Positions 8,202-17,236 of a stretch of 64,000 nt of DNA are shown here, one piece after another. Made by a program: the position numbers and the translations under genes. The stretch comes from Planctomycetota bacterium (lineage in GTDB: Bacteria > Planctomycetota > UBA8742 > UBA2392): the NCBI GenBank assembly GCA_020425605.1, contig JAGQRH010000017.1:37251-101250 (forward strand), given 5' to 3'. Within the stretch, counting starts at the first letter, position 1. Each line of letters starts with the position of its first letter. Under the pieces are notes generated by a model. The model saw only the letters and a program-made list of their open reading frames with translations. It did not search any database and was not told where the DNA came from.

Positions 8202-9329
8202 GTGCACATTGCGATCGTGCGAACTGAGTTCATCAGGACACGCGGCGGGGCCGAGCGCTACGCCGTTGACCTGGCACAGCACTGGCTGAAACAGGGCCAT
8301 CGCATTTCCATCGTCTGCCACCGCTACGATGACAAGGACGCAAAAGGCATGGATGTTGTGCCTGTTTCGCGGCCGAAAGTGCTTGGCCCTTTCAAGCACA
8401 GTTGGTTCGCCAAACGAGCCGGCAAGGCTGCGAGCGAATCTGGGGCGGATGCAATCCTGTGTCTTGCTCGTGCCTACCCCGGCGATGTTTTGCGTCTTGG
8501 CGATGGTCTGCACCAGATGTGGCTCGAGACGAGGTACGGCAAGGAAGGCGCAAAGCGACGCGCCAGGCTGAACCCGCGGCACCGAGAGCTGCTCAGCCTT
8601 GAAAAGGGTTTGTTCAAGCCGGGACGCTTCGGCCATTACGTGGCCAACAGCGAGATGATCCGTGAGCAGGTGATCGAGCGGTTCAATCTGGAACCTAGGC
8701 GCATCAGCGTGATCCAGAACGGAGTGGACTGGGCACGCTTCAACACCAGCCAGCGCGAGGAGCGAAACGCCTGGCGTAGCGGGCACGGCATTCCGACCGA
8801 TGTGAAGCTGGTTCTGTTTTCCGGGATGGATTTCCGCCGCAAGGGCCTGATGCAGGCCGTGACTGGCTTCATTAGGCTTGCACAGTCGCGGCCGGACGTA
8901 CACTTCGCCTGCGTCGGGCCGGGCTATACCGGAACAGCTGAAGAGCTGCTGGCAAAGGCTGCGCCGGGCCGGGCGAGCTTTATTCAGCAGACAGAAGACA
9001 TTGCTCGATGGTACGGGGCGGCGGATGTCTTTGTGCTTCCGACGATGCACGATCCCAGTGCCAATGCCGTGACTGAATCACTTGCTTGCGGAACGCCCGT
9101 GATCACCAGCGCAGAGAACGGCGCAAAACAACACATTCGAGACGGGGCCAACGGCTATGTGCTTCAGGATCGCTTGAACGCGGATGAACTGGCATTGAGG
9201 ATCGATCAACTGCTCAGCGCACCGCCAGTGCCGGATGCCGTGGTTGATTCCGCCAGCCTGCTGAGTCGTGAGACCAATGCGGACCGCATGCTCGAGACAC
9301 TCAGGCGTGCGGCGGAGCAGCGGGCCTGA
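8202..9329 (+). CDS. GT4 glycosyltransferase, WaaG-like (LPS core)
   Basis: 375 residues from GTG 8202, giving the family-typical start HIAIVRTEFIRTRGGAERYA; a GTG at 8193 would add three residues. GT-B fold: the N-terminal Rossmann half carries the GGAER acceptor/diphosphate loop, and the C-terminal half has VLFSGMDFRRKG and the nucleotide-sugar motif ADVFVLPTMHDPSANAVTESLACGTPVI, whose Glu and spacing fit the E-x7-E signature of GT4. The closest style is WaaG/RfaG, which adds glucose to LPS heptose; the WaaP-like kinase, heptosyltransferase and MsbA-like genes downstream support an LPS-core role. The sugar is not determined. Confidence 0.85.
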   Translation: MHIAIVRTEFIRTRGGAERYAVDLAQHWLKQGHRISIVCHRYDDKDAKGMDVVPVSRPKVLGPFKHSWFAKRAGKAASESGADAILCLARAYPGDVLRLGDGLHQMWLETRYGKEGAKRRARLNPRHRELLSLEKGLFKPGRFGHYVANSEMIREQVIERFNLEPRRISVIQNGVDWARFNTSQREERNAWRSGHGIPTDVKLVLFSGMDFRRKGLMQAVTGFIRLAQSRPDVHFACVGPGYTGTAEELLAKAAPGRASFIQQTEDIARWYGAADVFVLPTMHDPSANAVTESLACGTPVITSAENGAKQHIRDGANGYVLQDRLNADELALRIDQLLSAPPVPDAVVDSASLLSRETNADRMLETLRRAAEQRA

Positions 9330-9408
9330 GGGCGGTGGTTTCCGCGTGGGCCGGTTGATCGTAATCTGCCAATCCGCAATCACACCAATCCTGACGGGGC
9401 AACCGGGC

Positions 9409-11028
9409 ATGGACCTGGCCGACAACATCCCGGCTTTGCTGAAGCCGCTAAGCGGCGGCTGCACTGTCGTTGAGGGTGGCGCAGGCGCCGAGGCAGCTGC
9501 TGCGGCGATCCGCGACGCACTGCTTGTCCCCGACGGGTTTCGAACCATGCGCGTTCGTCCCGGTCGCGCGATCTATGAATTCAAGACCCGCGAAGGCGAG
9601 TTCATCCTGAAGGCATTTGAGACGCGCTTCATGACGCGCATGTCGCCGATGCGCTTCTGTGCTTCCGGGCGGGAGTGGAAGGCAATCCAGCGTGCCGAGG
9701 CCAAGGGCATTCCGACGTCGCGCGCCGTGGGGCTCTACTCCGGCCGGGGCAAGCCGGGCGCGAACTACCTCGTTCTCGAACGCGTGGCCGGTGCGGCGGA
9801 TTTTGAGGCATACCTTGAACGAGAGCGCGAACGACTTTTGACCGACGTCAGGCTGCTGCGCGGGATCGTGCAGAGATTCGCCGAGTTCGCGGCAGGGCTC
9901 CACAAGGGTGGGTTGATCCACCATGACCTCCACCTCCGGAACATCCTGATTCGTCCACCGCGTGCGGGCCGCCCCGCCGAATTCTTCATCATTGACCTGG
10001 CGGACGAGGACTTCCTGCCGGGAGTGCCACCTGAGCTTCAACGTCGGCAAAACCTGGCGTACTTGTCCCTGTGCTTTCTGGATGCTCCGAAAGTCGTGCG
10101 CCGTCGGTTCTTGCGCGAGTATCGCAAGCTCATGGGTGACGGGGGTGTTGAGCGTGATGTCGCACGTGACCTCGAAAATCAGGCCGAGCAGAAGCAGTTT
10201 GACCTGAACACCGTGCGCGTCGCCACTTGTGGGGAAGCGAGTTCTGCGATCGCGAGAGTGCAGCGTCCTGACACTCTGCTGCTGATCTATCGCAAGGCCA
10301 GCAACGCGGATCTTGAACAACTCGAAAAGCCTCTTGCAGCCGCCGACCCGGAGCAATGGGCCGACTTGCTGCACAATCACTTCGAGCTGCGCTTTGGTGA
10401 GGGGCAGATATGGAAACTAAAGAGCCCCATCGACAGTACCGACGAAGCCGCATCCCGCCGCAAGCTCGAGGCGCTCTGGGGCAGGATGCTTGAATTGAAC
10501 GCAATCCATGCGGCCGCGCCTTCACCTCTTGCGTGTCTTCTGAAGCCCCCGACCTTGAGTCTGTTTGCGCGAGTCCCCGGCACTCTCAAGCCACTGGTTG
10601 AGCGCAAGGATGTCGACTCATTGCACCTCTATGAAGAGCTCGGGAGGCAGCTGGTCCGCCTGCATCGATTTGGCTGCTTTTTCCTGCCGCTTGAGCCCGA
10701 GACGCTGGCGCTTGGCTTCAGTGTCGCCAGCAAGCGTCGCGGCGGACTGGAACTGGTGTTGACCGCGCCCGATCATATCTTCCGTGGCTCGCCGACGACG
10801 CTGGGTCCGCAGGCCGTAGCCAGCCTGGGTAGGGTCGGGCGAACGATGCTTGAGATTGCCGGCGAGCGGCAGATGAAAGAGCTGGTCTGGAGTTACGCCC
10901 GCGTGATGCGCCTGAATCTATTTGATACGAACGCGCTGCTTGATGAGGCGCGACGCGTGCCGACCGGCAACACGCTGGTCCTCACTCGCGGCATCGAGCG
11001 AAGCCGTCTCGAGGACGGAAAGCGCTGA
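9409..11028 (+). CDS. LPS core kinase (WaaP/Kdo-kinase family) with a second, degenerate kinase-like half
   Basis: 539 residues from ATG 9409 (a GTG at 9346 is an alternative). The first half is a WaaP/InaA-type small-molecule kinase: RAIYEFKTREGEFILKAF nucleotide lysine region, YLVLERV hinge, and catalytic HHDLHLRNILI with Asp173 and Asn178, followed by IIDLADED. WaaP-family enzymes phosphorylate heptose or Kdo in LPS core. The second half (about 300-539) repeats the layout (LHLYEELGRQLVRLH, FFLPLEPETLAL, VLTAPDHIFRG), but the catalytic His/Asp/Asn are gone, suggesting a pseudokinase. Its stop overlaps the next start by one base (TGATG), so translation is coupled to the heptosyltransferase. 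Confidence 0.85.
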   Translation: MDLADNIPALLKPLSGGCTVVEGGAGAEAAAAAIRDALLVPDGFRTMRVRPGRAIYEFKTREGEFILKAFETRFMTRMSPMRFCASGREWKAIQRAEAKGIPTSRAVGLYSGRGKPGANYLVLERVAGAADFEAYLERERERLLTDVRLLRGIVQRFAEFAAGLHKGGLIHHDLHLRNILIRPPRAGRPAEFFIIDLADEDFLPGVPPELQRRQNLAYLSLCFLDAPKVVRRRFLREYRKLMGDGGVERDVARDLENQAEQKQFDLNTVRVATCGEASSAIARVQRPDTLLLIYRKASNADLEQLEKPLAAADPEQWADLLHNHFELRFGEGQIWKLKSPIDSTDEAASRRKLEALWGRMLELNAIHAAAPSPLACLLKPPTLSLFARVPGTLKPLVERKDVDSLHLYEELGRQLVRLHRFGCFFLPLEPETLALGFSVASKRRGGLELVLTAPDHIFRGSPTTLGPQAVASLGRVGRTMLEIAGERQMKELVWSYARVMRLNLFDTNALLDEARRVPTGNTLVLTRGIERSRLEDGKR

Positions 11029-12116
11029 TGGCCATTGAGCCGATAGCGGACCTCGCCGGAAAACGCCTGCTGTTGATCAAGCCGTCGTCACTGGGTGACG
11101 TCGTGCACGCCGTGCCTACCGCCTGGGCCCTGAAAGAACGCTGGCCGACTTTGCACCTCACGTGGCTGGTGAACCGTGGCCTGGACTCACTGATTGCGCC
11201 CATCGACTGCGTCGACGACGTCATCCCGTTTGATCGCAGCCGGTTTCGCGGGCTTGTAGGTCCGCTTGCCCAGCGTGGGGAGTTGCGAAGTTTCACGCGC
11301 ACGTTGCGAGACGGCAAGTTTGACGTCGTGCTCGACCTGCAGGGATTGTTCCGCAGCGGCCTGTTTTCATGGCTTACCCGCGCGCCGATCCGGGTGGGGG
11401 ATCGAGACGGGCGAGAGGGGTCCTGGCTGTTCTATACGAACCGGGTCAATACGCCGAATCAGCCCGTACATGCACGGGACCGGTACAGCGCACTCGCCGA
11501 TCAATTGGGTGCGGTCACTCCGCTTCGCCAGGACCTGGATGTCAGGGATACAGAACGCACGTCAGCACGAGGCCTTCTGGCGCAGGCCGGTCATCAGGGT
11601 GGGACGCTCCTGGCGGTGTGTCCCGGTGCGCGGTGGGAGACGAAAGTCTATCCGGCCGCCAGCTTTGCGGCGACTTTGGACGAATTGGCCGAGAAAGCGG
11701 GCATTAAGCAGCCGGTTCTGGTCGGTGGAGCCGACCTGGCGCAGATTTGTCAGGAAATTTGTGCAGGCTGCAAAGTAGCGAGGCCTGTCAGCCTTGCGGG
11801 CCAGACCGGATTGCGAGAACTGGCGGCGCTGCTGGACATTGCCGACCTGATGCTCACCTGCGACAGCGGGCCCATGCACATTGCAGCGGCCCAGAGCACG
11901 CCGACACTGGCCGTTTTCGGCCCGACCGACCCACGACGCACAGGGCCTTTTGGGCAGCTTGGAAACGTGGTGCGCGCTGATTGCGAGCTCATGCCATGCC
12001 TGAAACGACGTTGTCCGGGCATGGGGCTGAAGTGCATGCGCAACCTTCCGCCTGCACTCGTAGCTGAAAAGGCGCTGGCGTTACTGCAGCAAACAGCCGA
12101 TAAAGAAAGACAATAA
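11028..12116 (+). CDS. GT9 heptosyltransferase (WaaC/WaaF family)
   Basis: 362 residues. It transfers heptose from ADP-heptose to the LPS inner core on the cytosolic face of the inner membrane. Family marks: LLIKPSSLGDVVHAVP near the N-terminus (GT9 acceptor loop), VLDLQGLFRSGL, the GAR-W-x-K-x-YP segment and the C-terminal CDSGPMHIAAAQSTPTLA plus FGPTDPRRTGP, which bind the ADP-sugar. The length is normal. It overlaps the kinase upstream by one base and is followed 12 bp later by an MsbA-like exporter. Whether it acts as the first or second heptosyltransferase cannot be told. Confidence 0.92.
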   Translation: MAIEPIADLAGKRLLLIKPSSLGDVVHAVPTAWALKERWPTLHLTWLVNRGLDSLIAPIDCVDDVIPFDRSRFRGLVGPLAQRGELRSFTRTLRDGKFDVVLDLQGLFRSGLFSWLTRAPIRVGDRDGREGSWLFYTNRVNTPNQPVHARDRYSALADQLGAVTPLRQDLDVRDTERTSARGLLAQAGHQGGTLLAVCPGARWETKVYPAASFAATLDELAEKAGIKQPVLVGGADLAQICQEICAGCKVARPVSLAGQTGLRELAALLDIADLMLTCDSGPMHIAAAQSTPTLAVFGPTDPRRTGPFGQLGNVVRADCELMPCLKRRCPGMGLKCMRNLPPALVAEKALALLQQTADKERQ

Positions 12117-12128
12117 CGCGCTGCGCAT

Positions 12129-13970
12129 ATGGGTAAACGCAAGGAAAAGCTCGATTGGCTGAATGTCCGCAAGGCGCTGGCCTACTTCAAGCGCCTCTGG
12201 CCGTTCCTCAAGCCCCAGTGGCCGCAGATGCTTCTGGTGCTGCTCGGCACCGGCATGTACTCGGGCGGCTATGCGGTGCGACTGTTTGTCATCAAGCCGT
12301 TTCTGGAAGTAGCCAACGATCTCACCAAGCGCGGCGCCGACATCAGCGACACGGGTGCCGCAGCAATCATTGAGAAAGTTGCCCCACTGTCTGGCGTGCT
12401 GTTGCTGGGCGCTGCCGGGATGGCCATCGGCACCTATCTGCGTCAGTACTACATGGGCTACATGCGTGCCTACACGGTGATCTCATTGCAGCGCGCAATG
12501 GTCGATCGGGTGCTGCAGCAGCCGATGTCGTTCTTCAACAACGAGCGCAAGGGCGCGTTGATGTCGCGCATGACGGCGAATACATCAGCCGCCAGTTCAC
12601 TTGTGCGCATCGTGATTGAGGGAATCATTTCCCACCCAATCACCATCGTTTCCGTAATGGCAGTGTTGCTCTACACCAGTCCGATCCTGTCGCTGGCGAC
12701 GTTCGTTGTGTTTCCGATCGTGCTGGTGCCGGTGATGCTGTTCGCCAGCCGCATCCGCAAGGCAACCAAGAAGCGGTACAAGAAGGTCGAGGTCACGGGC
12801 AACTTCTTCCACCAGATGCTGGACGGCATTCGAGTAGTCAAGTCGTATCGGCTTGAGCCCGAGCAGAGGGCGGAGTTCGATCGCGTCTCGGAAGATGTCT
12901 TCCGTCGCGAGCGCAAGGTCGCCAGGTACAAGGGCAGCGCGCGCTTCGGCGTCGAGCTGACGTACAACACAGTGATGGCCGGCGCGCTTTTCCTGGTCGG
13001 CTACCTGATGACAACCGCATGGTTTACCGAAGCCGGCGGATTGCCGATGTTCGTGCAGTTCTTCGCCGGTCTGATTTTCCTGTACGACCCTGCGCGCAAG
13101 TTGGGCCATTCGGTCAACGACGTGCAGGAATCCACGGCTGCGTTGGATCGGGTCTTTGAATTGCTGGACCGCAAGCCCGAGTTGATCGACCGTGAAGGAG
13201 CCCTCGAAGCGCCGCGTGAACTGGAGCGCATCGAGTTCGACAACGTCGAATTCCATTACGTCGAGGGCCGGCCGGTACTTCGCGACGTCACCTTCGAAGT
13301 CAAGCGCGGGATGATGGTCGCGTTCGTTGGCCAAAGCGGCATGGGCAAATCGACTTTGATGGACTTGATTCCACGCTTTTACGATCCAACCGGTGGCTCG
13401 ATCCGTGTCGACGGTGCGGACCTCCGCGACATGAAGAACGAAAGCTGGCTGCGCAACATCGCGATCGTCAGCCAGGACACCTTCCTGTTCAACACGACGA
13501 TCCGCCTCAACATCATGAGCGGCAAGCCCGAGGCCACCGAGGCGGAGGTCATTGAGGCTGCCAAGGCCGCGCACATCTGGCACGACATTGAGAAGATGCC
13601 GCAGGGGTTGGACACTCCGCTCGGCGATCGCGGTGTCACGCTGTCCGGCGGGCAGCGCCAGCGCGTGGCCATCGCACGTGCCTTCCTGCGCAAGGCCCCG
13701 GTACTCTTACTGGACGAGGCTACCAGCTCGCTCGACACAGGCTCGGAGCGTGAAGTTCAGAAGGCGCTTGATGAGCTGATTGTCGGCTGCACGGTTTTCG
13801 CCGTCGCCCACCGGCTCAGCACGATCCGTCGTGCCGACCTGATTCTGGTGCTCAACGAAGGAAAGGTGATTGAGCGAGGGCGTCACGAAGACCTGATGAA
13901 ACTGAGCGGCGCCTATGCCAATGCGTACCGCCTGCAGCAGGGTGAAGAGTCGGACGCGGAGGCGGCCTGA
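12129..13970 (+). CDS. msbA: ABC exporter, MsbA-like lipid A/LPS-core flippase
   Basis: 613 residues, a fused half-transporter: six membrane helices in about residues 30-330 and an ATPase domain from about 370. Walker A GQSGMGKST (about 401-409), Q-loop SQDTFLFNTT, signature LSGGQRQRVAIARA (about 505), Walker B VLLLDEATSSLD, and H-loop VAHRLSTI are all intact, so it should be an active homodimer. The architecture fits MsbA/type IV ABC exporters. Its place between a heptosyltransferase and another glycosyltransferase in an LPS operon makes flipping of lipid A-core the likely role; a drug or lipid exporter of the same family is the alternative. Its stop overlaps the next start (TGATG). Confidence 0.88.
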   Translation: MGKRKEKLDWLNVRKALAYFKRLWPFLKPQWPQMLLVLLGTGMYSGGYAVRLFVIKPFLEVANDLTKRGADISDTGAAAIIEKVAPLSGVLLLGAAGMAIGTYLRQYYMGYMRAYTVISLQRAMVDRVLQQPMSFFNNERKGALMSRMTANTSAASSLVRIVIEGIISHPITIVSVMAVLLYTSPILSLATFVVFPIVLVPVMLFASRIRKATKKRYKKVEVTGNFFHQMLDGIRVVKSYRLEPEQRAEFDRVSEDVFRRERKVARYKGSARFGVELTYNTVMAGALFLVGYLMTTAWFTEAGGLPMFVQFFAGLIFLYDPARKLGHSVNDVQESTAALDRVFELLDRKPELIDREGALEAPRELERIEFDNVEFHYVEGRPVLRDVTFEVKRGMMVAFVGQSGMGKSTLMDLIPRFYDPTGGSIRVDGADLRDMKNESWLRNIAIVSQDTFLFNTTIRLNIMSGKPEATEAEVIEAAKAAHIWHDIEKMPQGLDTPLGDRGVTLSGGQRQRVAIARAFLRKAPVLLLDEATSSLDTGSEREVQKALDELIVGCTVFAVAHRLSTIRRADLILVLNEGKVIERGRHEDLMKLSGAYANAYRLQQGEESDAEAA

Positions 13971-15202
13971 TGCCTGACAGCCCCCCCGGCAACAAGACGG
14001 TGCGTCCGTCCGGCGTGCGCCGCGACACCGCGAGACTGCAAGGGCGGGAGCGCGACCGGGACACAGGACGAATCCGTGCGGAAGACCACGCGCGATACCG
14101 TGTAGCGGTTTTCGCGCCGCGCCTCGAACTTGACGGGACCACCATGTACACGCGGACGCTGCTGAACGCGCTGCGCGGCAGTGGTGACGCGGTGATGCTC
14201 GTGGCGCCCAGCGGGCCGATGGCCAAGACGCTGCTGGGGGCATATGACGACCTGTTCGAGATGCCCGATCAGGGGAAGATCGGCTTCTTCGGCTGGCGCC
14301 GGATGAAGGAAGCGCTGGCGGACTTCGAACCGGAAGTTCTGCACTCGGTTTGTCCGGATGCCTCGTTGCCGGCTGTCCGCGTGGCGGACCACCTGCAGCT
14401 GCCCCTCTGCGTCAGCGTTCACGGCGTGAAGCCGGATGAGCTGCCGCCTGCGGAAGACAAGCTGTATGACGCATACATTGCGTCAGACCAGTCAGTGCGC
14501 GAGCGCCTTCTGAACGACTGCCGGCTGGAGCGCGACCGTACCACGCTGATTCGGGACTGCGCGTTTCCGGAGCGTGCCCCCGACGAGCAGGCCATCCTGA
14601 GCGATCGTCGCCGGCAGGTTGTGGGCTGGGTTGGTCCACTGACCGAAGGATGCGGCTACCATTGTTTCATTGAAGCCGCCATCAAGGTCCAGGCGCGCGG
14701 CGTGGACTCGATGTTTTCGATCCTTGGCGGCGGCAACGCAGCCGACAAAGTGCGCGACGAAGTTGAATCGCGCGGGATGCTGCCGCGAATCGTGGTGGTT
14801 CAGGGCCTCTATGACTACGGCCGGATCTGGGATCCGTATGACATCGCCGTAATCGACACTCGGCAAAGCGCCGCTGCGCTCATGGTGTTGAATGCCATGG
14901 CAAACGGTCGGCCGGTCATTGCGACTGAGGGCGGCGCCGTGTTCGATCTGATCCAGGACGGCGTAGACGGCATGATCGTGCCGCGCGACGACTCGGACAC
15001 GCTTGCGGAGCGCATCCTGCTGCTGGTGCAGAATCCTGCCGAGCGCCTGCGCATGGCCAAGGCGGCCTTTGAGAAGATCGAAGACGACTATCGCCCGGTC
15101 GACATGGCCGATTCCCTGAATGCAACCTACACGGCATTGCTAACCGACGAGCCCCTGCCCAAACTGTTTGAGCCTCGATCAAGACGTGCCGCGACGAAGT
15201 GA
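13970..15202 (+). CDS. GT4-like glycosyltransferase
   Basis: 410 residues, translationally coupled to the MsbA-like gene. A 40-residue Arg/Asp-rich extension precedes the first Rossmann strand (YRVAVFAPRLELDGTTMYTR). The second half carries VGWVGPLTEGCG, FSILGGGN and AALMVLNAMANGRPVIATEGGAV, matching the sugar-nucleotide region of GT4 enzymes, though the usual first Glu of E-x7-E is replaced (ALMVLNAMA). That substitution could mean altered donor use or reduced activity. It is the last glycosyltransferase of the LPS operon and probably extends the core or a related glycan. Donor and acceptor are unknown. Confidence 0.78.
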   Translation: MPDSPPGNKTVRPSGVRRDTARLQGRERDRDTGRIRAEDHARYRVAVFAPRLELDGTTMYTRTLLNALRGSGDAVMLVAPSGPMAKTLLGAYDDLFEMPDQGKIGFFGWRRMKEALADFEPEVLHSVCPDASLPAVRVADHLQLPLCVSVHGVKPDELPPAEDKLYDAYIASDQSVRERLLNDCRLERDRTTLIRDCAFPERAPDEQAILSDRRRQVVGWVGPLTEGCGYHCFIEAAIKVQARGVDSMFSILGGGNAADKVRDEVESRGMLPRIVVVQGLYDYGRIWDPYDIAVIDTRQSAAALMVLNAMANGRPVIATEGGAVFDLIQDGVDGMIVPRDDSDTLAERILLLVQNPAERLRMAKAAFEKIEDDYRPVDMADSLNATYTALLTDEPLPKLFEPRSRRAATK

Positions 15203-15251
15203 CCGCTCGGCATCCCTTGCACAGAAAACATTCAGGAGCACTTGGCGAACC

Positions 15252-16364
15252 ATGCCCGTAAACCGCTACGATCGGCTTTTTGCCCATGCGGGCTCGATTA
15301 CCGGGCTGCTTTCAGCCAAGCAGGTGGAAGAGCTGTTTTCCCTGGTAGAAACCGGCGAGGCGCGTGACATGGCTACTGCGGCTGCTCGCCGGGGCTTTCT
15401 GCCGGCCGACGTCGCGGCCGCGCTGGGCATCATCGCATCGGAGCTTGCCGCACGACGAATCGCGGAGAACATTGAGCCCGACACAATCGTTTCCTCCGGA
15501 AAATCCGGCGAGTCCGCAAAGCCCGACACGCAGCTCTATCCAAGTGCGCTTGGCCAATATCATAAGCTCAAGCAAATCGCTCGCGGCGCGATGGGCATCA
15601 TCTTTCGTGGAGAGCGGCGGGCGGACGGGCAGGTGGTCGCGCTTAAGGTTCTCCCGCTTCAGGCAGTTACCGACCCTGCAGACGTGGAACGCTTCAAGCG
15701 CGAAATCGAGACCATCACCAGCCTTGTGCATCCCAACATCGTGCGCGTGTTCGACTTCGGACAAGAAGAAGACTTCTACTACTACGTGATGGAGTTTCTG
15801 GATGGCCGTAGCCTGCGCGAGCTGGTCTACGACCGCGGGCATCTGTCGCCCTATCATGCAGCCGAAATCCTCCGTGACGCCGCGCGCGGCGTGGCGTTTG
15901 CACACCAGCACGGCGTCATACACCGCGACCTGAAGCCCTCCAATGTGATGATCTGCAAGGACGCACAGGTGAAGATCGTCGACTTCGGGCTGGCCTTCCA
16001 CAAGACAAGCCAGGTTCTGACCGCAACCGGCATCAGCCTGGGAACGCCCGCCTATATGAGTCCCGAACAGATTGAAGGCGACCGTGCGGACGTCAATGAA
16101 CGCAGCGATATCTACAGCCTGGGCGTGTCGCTGTTCGAGGCGGCGACCGGCCAGCGCCCTTTTGAGGGCGAGAATCAGTACGATGTGATGAAGCGGGTGC
16201 TGTTTGATGAAGCGCCGCGCGCCATCGCCATCAATCCGAGCGTTCCCGACGATCTGAGCAGGATCATTGCGAAGGCAATGGCCCGAAATCCGGACGACAG
16301 GTATTCGAGGGCAGCAGACCTGATTTCTGACCTCGACGCCTTCATTGAAGGGACTGGCAGTTAA
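15252..16364 (+). CDS. Soluble Ser/Thr protein kinase with N-terminal helical domain
   Basis: 370 residues from ATG 15252; an overlapping longer frame from 15168 lies inside the preceding gene. The N-terminal 70 residues form a helical domain with the pattern GLLSAKQVEELFSLVE ... RRGFLPADVAAALG, similar to N-terminal domains of two other kinases in this window and reminiscent of MshEN-type modules. Kinase domain about 100-368: RGAMGIIFRGE, ALKVL, HRDLKPSN (224-231), DFGLAF and GTPAYMSPEQ, all complete. There is no membrane helix, so it is cytosolic. It closes the LPS region and stands just before the pilus module; target unknown. Confidence 0.88.
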   Translation: MPVNRYDRLFAHAGSITGLLSAKQVEELFSLVETGEARDMATAAARRGFLPADVAAALGIIASELAARRIAENIEPDTIVSSGKSGESAKPDTQLYPSALGQYHKLKQIARGAMGIIFRGERRADGQVVALKVLPLQAVTDPADVERFKREIETITSLVHPNIVRVFDFGQEEDFYYYVMEFLDGRSLRELVYDRGHLSPYHAAEILRDAARGVAFAHQHGVIHRDLKPSNVMICKDAQVKIVDFGLAFHKTSQVLTATGISLGTPAYMSPEQIEGDRADVNERSDIYSLGVSLFEAATGQRPFEGENQYDVMKRVLFDEAPRAIAINPSVPDDLSRIIAKAMARNPDDRYSRAADLISDLDAFIEGTGS

Positions 16365-16686
16365 GGCTGAACCGTGTGGAGTTAGCGCACAGCACGCATG
16401 CTGGCTGCGGAGCGCTCTGGACGATTCCGTGAATGGCTTCTTACATTGACCCCGAGGCCCATTTGTAAGGCTTCTGGAAGTAATAAGCATTTTTCTGACG
16501 GAATCTGTTGGACAAGGTGTGTGGCTGGTGATACTTTCATGACACTAGTGGGTAGAAGGGGTGAAGCAAAGGGCTAAAGTTCGTGAATATTCGCGTTTTG
16601 GGCTTTACACCCATTTGCCTCATCACTTCAATATGCGTCCTCTACCGTTTGGTTCCGCCTAACAAGGCATGTTCAGGAGAAACTCC
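16365..16686 (+). other. Intergenic region upstream of the prepilin gene
   Basis: 322 bp without a gene, more A+T-rich than its surroundings. It must hold the prepilin promoter. Seen: a TTTACA at 16604-16609 without a convincing -10 partner, a TTGACC at 16446-16451 also unpaired, and a near-palindrome centred on GAATATTC (about 16582-16595). I found no -24/-12 (sigma-54) pair with correct spacing, although pilin genes often use one. AGGAG precedes the prepilin ATG by 8 bp. Confidence 0.5.
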
Positions 16687-17064
16687 ATGCGCAACAATCG
16701 TAGTGGCTTCACGCTGATCGAGCTTCTGATCGTCGTGGTTATCGTGGGAATTCTGGCTCTGGCCGCAATCCCGCTTATCACGTCGAACACCCGCGACGCA
16801 CGTCGCGCAGAAGGCGAGCAGCTGATGGGCTCGGCTCGCGACTACTGCCGAGTTGAATACAGCAAGAACGGCAACGCCACGGCGGTTACCACCCCGTTCG
16901 GCACCCAGGTGACCAACGGTGCATTCGCCGGCAAGTACTACGCGGTCAACACCTACACCGCCGGTACCCCGAGCGTGACCGCCACCGCCACCAGCTCGTC
17001 TGACGGCAACGGCCTCATGTCATGGGCTTGGGCAAGCGGCAACAGCACAATCAGCTGGCCGTAA
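16687..17064 (+). CDS. Type IV prepilin-like protein
   Basis: 125 residues from ATG 16687 (AGGAG at 8 bp). A short basic leader MRNNRSG is followed by FTLIELLIVVVIVGILALAA, the class III signal: PilD-type peptidase would cut after Gly7 and methylate Phe, with Glu at +5 for assembly. The globular part is small and rich in Thr, Ser, Ala and Gly (AVTTPFGTQVTNGAFAG) with one Cys, and ends in a Trp-rich tail. It is monocistronic by layout, with a strong terminator immediately after, as expected for an abundant major pilin or pseudopilin. Pilin and GspG/H-like pseudopilin cannot be separated by sequence here. Confidence 0.88.
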   Translation: MRNNRSGFTLIELLIVVVIVGILALAAIPLITSNTRDARRAEGEQLMGSARDYCRVEYSKNGNATAVTTPFGTQVTNGAFAGKYYAVNTYTAGTPSVTATATSSSDGNGLMSWAWASGNSTISWP

Positions 17065-17087
17065 GCTGAAGTACGGTATCTGAATCA

Positions 17088-17123
17088 ACCAAGGGACCCT
17101 TCGGGGTCCCTTGGTGCTTTATT
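17088..17123 (+). terminator. Rho-independent terminator after the prepilin
   Basis: A 12-bp perfect stem (ACCAAGGGACCC / GGGTCCCTTGGT) with a tight TTCG-type loop, followed by a short T-rich tract (GCTTTATT). It lies 24 bp after the prepilin stop and separates that gene from the next prepilin-like gene. Confidence 0.85.
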
Positions 17124-17176
17124 CATACATTCCAAGGGCGCCAAGCGACGAATGCCCCCTTTTTGCAAGATTATGT

Positions 17177-17204
17177 TTGATAACCGGGGCTTGCGGTGTA
17201 TAGT
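17177..17204 (+). promoter_or_regulatory. Sigma-70-type promoter for the second prepilin gene
   Basis: TTGATA (17177-17182), 16 bp, TATAGT (17199-17204): five of six matches in each hexamer. Predicted transcription start is near 17211, about 26 bases before the ATG at 17237. Confidence 0.6.
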
Positions 17205-17236
17205 TCCTGTAAGAAATCTTTCACAAGGTTTGAAAC

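Noticed and set aside
16565..16640. Sigma-54 (-24/-12) promoter before the prepilin
   Set aside because: GG and GC dinucleotides are present, but the spacing is 16 instead of 12 between their first bases; not acceptable.
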